NCBI GenBank assembly: GCA_030646655.1
Contig: JAUSLB010000109.1
Coordinates: forward strand, 1 to 11,512
Direction: 5' to 3'
From: Deltaproteobacteria bacterium
Lineage (GTDB): Bacteria; Desulfobacterota; GWC2-55-46
Length of the DNA: 11,512 nucleotides
Under the pieces are notes generated by a model. That model searched no databases. It had not been told where the DNA came from and worked only from the letters and a program-made list of their open reading frames with translations. The translations under genes were made by a program, and so were the position numbers. Positions 6,517 to 11,512 of this stretch are shown one piece after another. Numbering within the stretch: the stretch's first letter is position 1; each line of letters begins with the position of its first letter.

Positions 6517-8325
6517 TCATGTTAATGATATGACCTCCTCGTATGTGGTTATCCCCTGAAGCATCTTCCTGACAGCCGATTCCCTTAAGCTTGACATCCC
6601 CTCGGCCCTCGCGGTCTTCTGTATGAGGGTGGCATCCGAAGTCCTCGCGACTATCGCCTTGATCTTATCCGAGAAATCCATTATCTCGAAGACCCCGACG
6701 CGGCCCTTGTAGCCCGTGCCCCTGCATTCCGTGCAGCCCTCGCCGAACCAGACCTTGTACTCCTTGTCCTTGTCCTTAAGGGCGAGGCTCTCTGCCTCCT
6801 CGGGGGTCAGCAGGCGGGGTTTCCTGCAGTTCGCGCAAATCTTTCTTACGAGCCTCTGCGCCAGTATCCCGATGACGGTAGAGTTTATGAGGAAGGACGG
6901 GACCCCCAGATCCATCAGCCTCGTGACGGAGGACGGGGCGTCGTTCGTATGGAGGGTCGAAAAGACAAGGTGGCCTGTCAGCGCCGCCTGCACGGCGTTA
7001 TCCGCCGTCTCCTTGTCCCTTATCTCTCCGACCATTATTATGTCAGGGTCCTGCCTTAAGATGGTGCGCAGGCTCCCGGCGAAGTCAACCCCTATCTGGG
7101 GCTGGACCCCAACCTGATTGAACTCCTCGACTATCATCTCTACCGGGTCTTCTATCGTGATTATATTCACCTCCGGCGACGAGAGAGACTTCAACGCCGA
7201 GTATAATGTGGTCGTCTTTCCGCTCCCCGTGGGGCCTGTGACGAGGATTATGCCGTAAGCCCTTTTAAGGAATGAGTTGAAGGCCTCAAGCTCTTTCGGG
7301 GAAAAGCCGAGCCCGCTCACCTGCTGGAAGAGTATCTCCGGGTCGAATATCCTTATTACGACCTTCTCGCCGAATACCGTAGGCAGGGTCGATACCCTGA
7401 GCTCGATCTCCCTGTCCCTGAACGCCGTCTTGATCCTGCCGTCCTGAGGCTTCCTCTTCTCGGCTATGTCCATCCTTGAGAGCATCTTTATCCTCGATAC
7501 TACCGAGGGGTGGACAGCCTTCGGTATCGTATGGATGTAGTGGAGGACGCCGTCTATCCTCAGCCTTACAAGGGATTTATCCCTCTTCGGCTCTATGTGT
7601 ATATCGCTCGCCCTCTGGTCGTACGCGTAGTGGAGGAGGTACTCGACGGCGTTCACGATGTGCTGGTCGGTCGCGTCGAGCTCCACCGCCCCTTTTAGCC
7701 TCACGTACTGCTCGAGGTTGCCGAGCTCCGTCGATTGCGCAAATTCTTTTTCAGCGGCCCCCACGGAGTACCTGAAGCCGTAGAACTCCCTTACTATCTT
7801 CAATATGTCCGATTTCGAGCTGAGGACGAGGGAGAGCTTCATCTTCCTCGTCGATTTAAGGTTCTCTACAGCCTCCAGATTGAAGGGGTCGGCCACGGCA
7901 AGGGTCACCACACCGCCCTTCTCCTCTATGGGGACTACGAGATATCTCTGCGCGAACGGCCTCGGTATATGGGAGGTGACTATGTCGAGGTTCAGTTTAA
8001 GGGGGTCTATCTTAAGGTAGGGGAGCCCGACCTCCTTCGCTATGGCCTCCGTTATCATGTCCTCCGTAACGGACTTTCTCCCGTCCGAGGCACTCGGCAG
8101 ATTGAACGAGGCTATTACCTCGGCCGGGGAGACGGATTCGGCGAGCGCATGGAGCCTCTTGGATGAATAGAACGACTCCTGGGACTTTTTAAGCCGCGCC
8201 TTCTGGGCCTCGCCTTTGATGAGTATCTCGCGCTCCTGAGCCTCTGTAAGGAGGCCCTTCCTCTTAAGGAGGCCGGCTGCATACTCGATCGTAAGGGCTT
8301 TTTTTTCTGTCATTGTCAGGGCCAT
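6517..8325 (-). CDS. pilB: PilB/GspE-family assembly ATPase
   Basis: This is the hexameric cytoplasmic ATPase that drives pilin polymerisation in type IV pili or type II secretion. Positions below count from the longest frame (607 residues from a TTG at 8340). An N-terminal MshEN/T2SSE_N-type region lies at about 90-190. The ATPase core has Walker A GPTGSGKTT (369-377), the Asp box TIEDPVE (395-401), Walker B DPDIIMVGEIRD (431-442) and the His box GHLVFSTLHTND (456-467). A zinc-binding tetracysteine is formed by Cys502/Cys505 and Cys536/Cys539, a mark of the extension ATPases (PilB, GspE) as opposed to PilT. I place the start at ATG 8325; TTG 8340 and ATG 8313 are also possible, and none has a clear Shine-Dalgarno. 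No pilT, pilC or other pilus or secretion gene is adjacent, so PilB versus GspE cannot be settled here. It sits 63 bases after the small membrane protein. Confidence 0.92.
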   Translation of the reverse strand: MALTMTEKKALTIEYAAGLLKRKGLLTEAQEREILIKGEAQKARLKKSQESFYSSKRLHALAESVSPAEVIASFNLPSASDGRKSVTEDMITEAIAKEVGLPYLKIDPLKLNLDIVTSHIPRPFAQRYLVVPIEEKGGVVTLAVADPFNLEAVENLKSTRKMKLSLVLSSKSDILKIVREFYGFRYSVGAAEKEFAQSTELGNLEQYVRLKGAVELDATDQHIVNAVEYLLHYAYDQRASDIHIEPKRDKSLVRLRIDGVLHYIHTIPKAVHPSVVSRIKMLSRMDIAEKRKPQDGRIKTAFRDREIELRVSTLPTVFGEKVVIRIFDPEILFQQVSGLGFSPKELEAFNSFLKRAYGIILVTGPTGSGKTTTLYSALKSLSSPEVNIITIEDPVEMIVEEFNQVGVQPQIGVDFAGSLRTILRQDPDIIMVGEIRDKETADNAVQAALTGHLVFSTLHTNDAPSSVTRLMDLGVPSFLINSTVIGILAQRLVRKICANCRKPRLLTPEEAESLALKDKDKEYKVWFGEGCTECRGTGYKGRVGVFEIMDFSDKIKAIVARTSDATLIQKTARAEGMSSLRESAVRKMLQGITTYEEVISLT

Positions 8326-8388
8326 TCTATTATCAGGCAAGGAAAAGGGAAACAGTAAATGTGGGGAAAAAGGCCTTAAGGGTTAAGA

Positions 8389-8652
8389 TCAGTGCGCATC
8401 CCCACTCCTGTCCTCTTCGGCGGTCCTCTCCTTTTCTTTATAGGCCTCCTGCCTTTTAGATTCGATCTCGACAATGGATTTAAGGAGGGCGTTGGCCTTC
8501 TCCTGCTCCTCTATCACTTTCTTTAAAAGCTTCTTTGTGCCGAATATGGAGAACGGCATGGCTATCCACAGGACGAGGATTACGCCGATGGAGATTACGA
8601 GGAAAAGGGCGAACGCGCCGAATATGACGAATGAGTCCTGATAGTATGGCAT
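8389..8652 (-). CDS. Small single-pass membrane protein of unknown function
   Basis: The 87-residue protein has a short polar start (MPYYQDS), one strong membrane segment at about 8-32 (FVIFGAFALFLVISIGVILVLWI), and a cytoplasmic-looking tail. A FSIFGTKKLLKKVIEEQEK stretch (about 34-52) leads into a charged, probably coiled-coil region (about 40-80) with a GDAH C-terminus. The start is well supported: the 11-base gap after hisS is purine-rich (GGGGGAGGG) ahead of the ATG. It is therefore in one operon with hisS, and pilB follows. I recall similar short proteins with a 'FGTK.LL...I.EQ' pattern in related bacteria, but no assigned function. Proximity to pilB makes a role near a membrane machine conceivable, though not shown. 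Confidence 0.8.
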   Translation of the reverse strand: MPYYQDSFVIFGAFALFLVISIGVILVLWIAMPFSIFGTKKLLKKVIEEQEKANALLKSIVEIESKRQEAYKEKERTAEEDRSGDAH

Positions 8653-8663
8653 CCCTCCCCCTT

Positions 8664-9905
8664 TTACCCTATGGCGATCCTGTCAGGGGCGATCTCCCAG
8701 GATACCTTCTCCTGACTGGCTGACTTCATGTCCTTTATGGCTACCGTCCCTGACTTAAGCTCGTCATCCCCGAGTATGACGGCGTATCTCGCGCCCATCC
8801 TGTCGGCCTTTTTCATCCTGCTCTTAAGGGAGCCTTCCGAGAAGTCCTCTATTATCCTTACGCCCCTGTCCCTCCACGCCTTCAACAGAGCGACGCCCTT
8901 TCGCTCGGCCTCGTCCCCGAGCGCGATAAAGACGGTAAGGGGCCTCCTCTCCATGCCGTTCTCTTTTATGAGGAGGGCCACCCTCTCGATGCCTATGGCG
9001 AAGCCGAAGCAGGGTGTTGCGGGCCCGCCGAGCTCTTCAACAAGCCCGTCGTACCTTCCTCCGGCGGCTATGGCGTTCTGGGAGCCTAAGCCGGCCGAGG
9101 TTATCTCGAAGGTTGTCTTTGTATAATAGTCGAGCCCCCTTACCATCCTCGGGTTTATCGACGCCTCTATGCCGGAAAGCTCAAGACACTCCCTTACCTT
9201 GTCGAAATGCGTCTTGCAGGCCCCGCATAACGATTCAAGGATAGAGGGCGCGCTCTTTGTTGCCTCCATGCACCCCGGGTTTTTGCAGTCAAGGGCCCTT
9301 AACGGGTTCGCCTCTATCCTCCTTCGGCAGTTCTCGCAAAGTTTTTCCTTAACCCCTGAAAGATAGTCTTTAAGCCTCTGTTTATATACGGGCCTGCACA
9401 GGGCGTCACCGAGGGAATTCATCTGAAGCTCCGCGCCCCTTACATCTATCTCCTCAAAGAGCCTCATAAGCATCGTAAGGGCCTCGGCGTCAGAGCGGGG
9501 GCTCAAGTCCCCGAGTATCTCCGCGCCTATCTGGTAGAACTGGCGGTATCTCCCCTTCTGAGGCCTCTCGTAACGGAACATGGGGCCTGAGTAGTAGAGC
9601 TTGCTTACGGGATTTGCATACAGCTTGTGCTCGATATAAGCCCTTACGACCGGAGCCGTGCCCTCGGGCCTTAATGTCAAAGAGTCCCCGTGGCGGTCTG
9701 TAAATGTGTACATCTCCTTTTCGACTATATCGGTAGTCTCCCCTATTGAGCGCAGGAACAGCTCTGTCTTCTCCACTATCGGCACCTTTATCTCGGAGAA
9801 CCCGTATGCGGAGAATATCTTAAAGGCGATATCCTCTATGCGCCTCCATACCTCGGTATCGCCCGGGAGTATGTCGTTAAAACCCCTTACGGCAGTTATG
9901 GACAT
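8664..9905 (-). CDS. hisS: Histidyl-tRNA synthetase
   Basis: This class II synthetase charges tRNA-His with histidine. The 413-residue length is typical. The N-terminus (AVRGFNDILPGD) and class II motif 1 region come first. TLRPEGTAPVVRAY (77-90) and motif 2 FRYERPQKGRYRQFYQIGAE (110-129) follow. The histidine-specific loops are RGLDYYTKTTFE (256-267) and AAGGRYDGLVEELGG (280-294). Motif 3 is GFAIGIERV (301-309), and the C-terminal anticodon-binding domain covers about 320-410. A cysteine-rich insert (Cys190, Cys193, Cys207, Cys212, Cys227, Cys230) with the usual NPLRALDCKN core lies at about 188-232 and could bind zinc. The ATG is preceded by GGAGAAGG. A TATAAT (9926-9921) lies just ahead of it but seems too close to allow a leader containing that ribosome site. 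It is first in the leftward gene run and divergent from acs. Confidence 0.97.
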   Translation of the reverse strand: MSITAVRGFNDILPGDTEVWRRIEDIAFKIFSAYGFSEIKVPIVEKTELFLRSIGETTDIVEKEMYTFTDRHGDSLTLRPEGTAPVVRAYIEHKLYANPVSKLYYSGPMFRYERPQKGRYRQFYQIGAEILGDLSPRSDAEALTMLMRLFEEIDVRGAELQMNSLGDALCRPVYKQRLKDYLSGVKEKLCENCRRRIEANPLRALDCKNPGCMEATKSAPSILESLCGACKTHFDKVRECLELSGIEASINPRMVRGLDYYTKTTFEITSAGLGSQNAIAAGGRYDGLVEELGGPATPCFGFAIGIERVALLIKENGMERRPLTVFIALGDEAERKGVALLKAWRDRGVRIIEDFSEGSLKSRMKKADRMGARYAVILGDDELKSGTVAIKDMKSASQEKVSWEIAPDRIAIG

Positions 9906-10039
9906 TATGCGGCCTTCTCCATTATAACCGGTTTTTGCGGACAGGGCTCAGCCCATCCCGAAATTTTTAACACATCCATGCCATTTATGCAAGCAGGCGG
10001 GCTGTGCGCTACGGCGCCAGGCTTTAAACCCGCTTAGCC

Positions 10040-10068
10040 TTGACACCCCTGATGCGTTAGGTTATCTT
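10040..10068 (+). promoter_or_regulatory. Candidate sigma70-type promoter of acs
   Basis: A perfect TTGACA (10040-10045) is followed after exactly 17 bases by TATCTT (10063-10068, 4 of 6 to TATAAT). Transcription would start near 10075, leaving a leader of about 40 bases that holds the acs ribosome site. A closer match to the -10 consensus, TATTAT at 10070-10075, is spaced too far from the -35 box. Confidence 0.5.
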
Positions 10069-10103
10069 CTATTATCCCATGTTTTAAGGGCTTAAATGTA
10101 AGC

Positions 10104-10109
10104 GGAGGG
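10104..10109 (+). promoter_or_regulatory. Shine-Dalgarno site of acs
   Basis: GGAGGG ends six bases before TTG at 10116. It decides the start codon: the in-frame stop at 10050-10052 has no ATG or GTG between it and this TTG, and the predicted protein runs straight into the acs family N-terminus. Confidence 0.8.
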
Positions 10110-10115
10110 AAAAAA

Positions 10116-11512
10116 TTGCGGAAAGAAAAGACAGAAGAGATAATCGAGGTCCTGCTACGCGAGCGCAGGGTATTCCCTCCGCCTGCGGAGTTTAAGGACA
10201 GCGCGCACATAAAAGGCGCAGAGGAGTACGAGAGGCTCTATAAGGAATCGATCGAAGAGCCCGAGGGCTTCTGGGACAGGATGGCCGGGGTAATCGACTG
10301 GACTAAAAAGTGGGATAAGGTCGTTGAATGGGATTTTAAAAAGCCCTCGGTCAAATGGTTTATCGGCGGCAGGCTCAACGCCTCCTATAACTGCATCGAT
10401 AGGCACCTAAAGACATGGAGGAAGAACAAGGCCGCCATCATCTGGGAAGGTGACGACGGCGCATACAGGACCTTCACCTACCAGCAGCTCTCCTTCGAGG
10501 TAAACCGCTTAGCGAACGTCCTGAAGAGAAGGGGCGTAAACAAGGGCGACAGGGTCACGATATACCTTCCGATGATACCGGAGCTCGCCTTCTCGATACT
10601 TGCCTGCGCGAGGCTCGGCGCGATACACAGCGTCGTCTTCGGGGGGTTCAGCCCCTCGTCATTAAAGGACAGGATAATCGACTCCGCTTCCTCATTTGTA
10701 ATCACATCCGACGGGGGCGTTAGGGGCGGGAAATCCATACCCATGAAAGAGAACTGCGATTCCGCCCTGAAGGACTGCCCCGCGGTAAAGACCGTCTTGG
10801 TCGTAAAGAGGACAGGCAATCCGATCAATATGAAAGATGGCAGGGACTTCTGGCTCGATGAGGAGCTGAAGGCTAAAGACCTAAACGGCTTCTGCGAGCC
10901 TGTCGATCTAGACTCCGAAGACCCGCTCTTTATCCTCTATACCAGCGGCTCTACGGGCAAGCCCAAAGGCGTTCTCCACACCACGGGCGGCTACCTCGTA
11001 TTCTCCGCCCTCACCTTCAAGTGGATATTCGATTACAGGGACGAGGACGTCTTTTTCTGCACAGCGGACATCGGCTGGGTGACAGGGCACACCTACATCC
11101 TCTACGGCCCGCTCGCCTGCGGGGCGACATCGTTAATGTTCGAGGGAATACCCACTTACCCCGACCCGGGGAGGTTCTGGGAGATAGTGGATAAGCATAA
11201 GGTCAACACCTTATACACCGCCCCGACCGCCATAAGGGCCCTGATGAGGTGCGGGAGCGGGTGGGTCGACAGGCACGACACCTCGTCGCTGCGCCTCCTT
11301 GGCTCCGTAGGCGAGCCGATAAACCCTGAGGCGTGGATCTGGTACCATACTGTGGTAGGCAAAGGGAAGCTCCCGATAGTAGACACCTGGTGGCAGACGG
11401 AGACAGGCGGGATACTCATAACGCCCCTGCCCGGCGCAACGACCCTGAAGCCCGGCTCAGCCACAAAGCCCTTCTTCGGCATTAAGCCGAAGGTCTTAAG
11501 AGAGGACGGGAC
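10116..11512 (+). CDS. acs: Acetyl-coenzyme A synthetase, 3' end beyond the window
   Basis: This enzyme activates acetate to acetyl-CoA in two steps through acetyl-AMP, in the cytoplasm. 465 codons are visible from a TTG start; the family is about 650 residues, so about a quarter, including the C-terminal domain with the acetylation-controlled lysine, lies past the right edge. The N-terminal ACAS_N region is at about 33-90 ([20 protein letters not shown]). The AMP-binding domain follows, with the phosphate loop [11 protein letters not shown] (275-285), [11 protein letters not shown] (317-327) and [11 protein letters not shown] (422-432). The tryptophan of DTWWQTE marks enzymes selective for acetate over longer acids. 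No frameshift is seen. It is divergent from hisS with its own promoter and a good ribosome site. A propionyl-CoA synthetase is a less likely alternative. Confidence 0.96.
   Translation, partial: MRKEKTEEIIEVLLRERRVFPPPAEFKDSAHIKGAEEYERLYKESIEEPEGFWDRMAGVIDWTKKWDKVVEWDFKKPSVKWFIGGRLNASYNCIDRHLKTWRKNKAAIIWEGDDGAYRTFTYQQLSFEVNRLANVLKRRGVNKGDRVTIYLPMIPELAFSILACARLGAIHSVVFGGFSPSSLKDRIIDSASSFVITSDGGVRGGKSIPMKENCDSALKDCPAVKTVLVVKRTGNPINMKDGRDFWLDEELKAKDLNGFCEPVDLDSEDPLFILYTSGSTGKPKGVLHTTGGYLVFSALTFKWIFDYRDEDVFFCTADIGWVTGHTYILYGPLACGATSLMFEGIPTYPDPGRFWEIVDKHKVNTLYTAPTAIRALMRCGSGWVDRHDTSSLRLLGSVGEPINPEAWIWYHTVVGKGKLPIVDTWWQTETGGILITPLPGATTLKPGSATKPFFGIKPKVLREDG

Larger units (their letters stand above)
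9906..10115. other. Divergent control region between hisS and acs
   Basis: No gene fits here. On the plus strand it contains the acs promoter and ribosome site listed separately. For hisS, the minus strand offers TATAAT at 9926-9921 without a -35 box, and a weaker pair, TTGCAT, 17 bases, TAAAAA (about 9990-9960) with a TG upstream of the second box; neither is convincing. A short palindrome GGGCT-C-AGCCC lies at 9944-9954 and could be a protein-binding site. Confidence 0.45.

Noticed and set aside
8371..8388. Overlapping palindromes CCTTAAGG and AAGGCCTT before pilB as a terminator
   Set aside because: They are self-complementary without a loop, so they cannot form a useful hairpin. They are better explained by the general excess of CTTAAG.
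9921..9926. TATAAT ahead of hisS on the minus strand as its promoter
   Set aside because: No -35 box or TG extension, and transcription would start within or past the GGAGAAGG ribosome site. I left it as a remark in the intergenic entry.
1..11512. CRISPR arrays, tRNA or rRNA genes, transposases, phage genes, toxin-antitoxin pairs
   Set aside because: I looked for regularly spaced repeats, tRNA-like cloverleaf ends and recognisable proteins of these kinds and found none.

Overview
The window is about 11.5 kb of ordinary bacterial chromosome, moderately GC-rich by eye, with almost complete gene coverage. It suggests a Gram-negative bacterium: there is a lipoprotein of the CpoB/YbgF type, a secreted LysM protein, and a PilB/GspE-type ATPase. 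Frequent AGG (Arg) and ATA (Ile) codons, the gene content, and repeat ends of the type TAACAGGCTGTTGAAAAA remind me of Desulfobacterota ('deltaproteobacteria') or Nitrospirota. That placement is an inference from style, not a database result.

Layout: positions 1-339 carry no convincing gene but hold a small MITE-like element (about 111-298) with terminal inverted repeats and two internal hairpins. A long run of minus-strand genes follows. Read in the direction of transcription from the right, these are hisS (9905-8664), a small single-pass membrane protein (8652-8389), a pilB/gspE-type ATPase (8325-6517), engB/ysxC (6500-5913), a cpoB/ybgF-like lipoprotein (5743-4979), a LysM protein overlapping it by 4 bases (4982-3825), a clear intrinsic terminator (3798-3769), dprA (3736-2660) and topA (2472-340). 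On the plus strand, acs (acetyl-CoA synthetase) starts at 10116, diverges from hisS, and runs off the right edge.

Working together: hisS and engB are core translation and ribosome-assembly genes. topA sets supercoiling. dprA handles incoming single-stranded DNA in transformation. The PilB-type ATPase would power a type IV pilus or a related secretion machine, which in many bacteria also serves DNA uptake. The cpoB-like and LysM genes form a tight pair likely to act on the envelope and peptidoglycan. The terminator after the LysM gene separates dprA-topA from the genes upstream, and topA probably has its own promoter (TGTTATAAT) followed by a leader holding a 45-base imperfect palindrome.

I see no phage, CRISPR array, IS transposase, toxin-antitoxin pair, defence system or biosynthetic cluster. 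The items most worth a second look are the MITE-like element and its solo end at 5813-5830, the topA leader palindrome, the near-leaderless cpoB promoter with an inverted repeat over its -35 box, the internal duplication in the LysM protein, the small membrane protein between hisS and pilB, and a strong excess of the hexamer CTTAAG.
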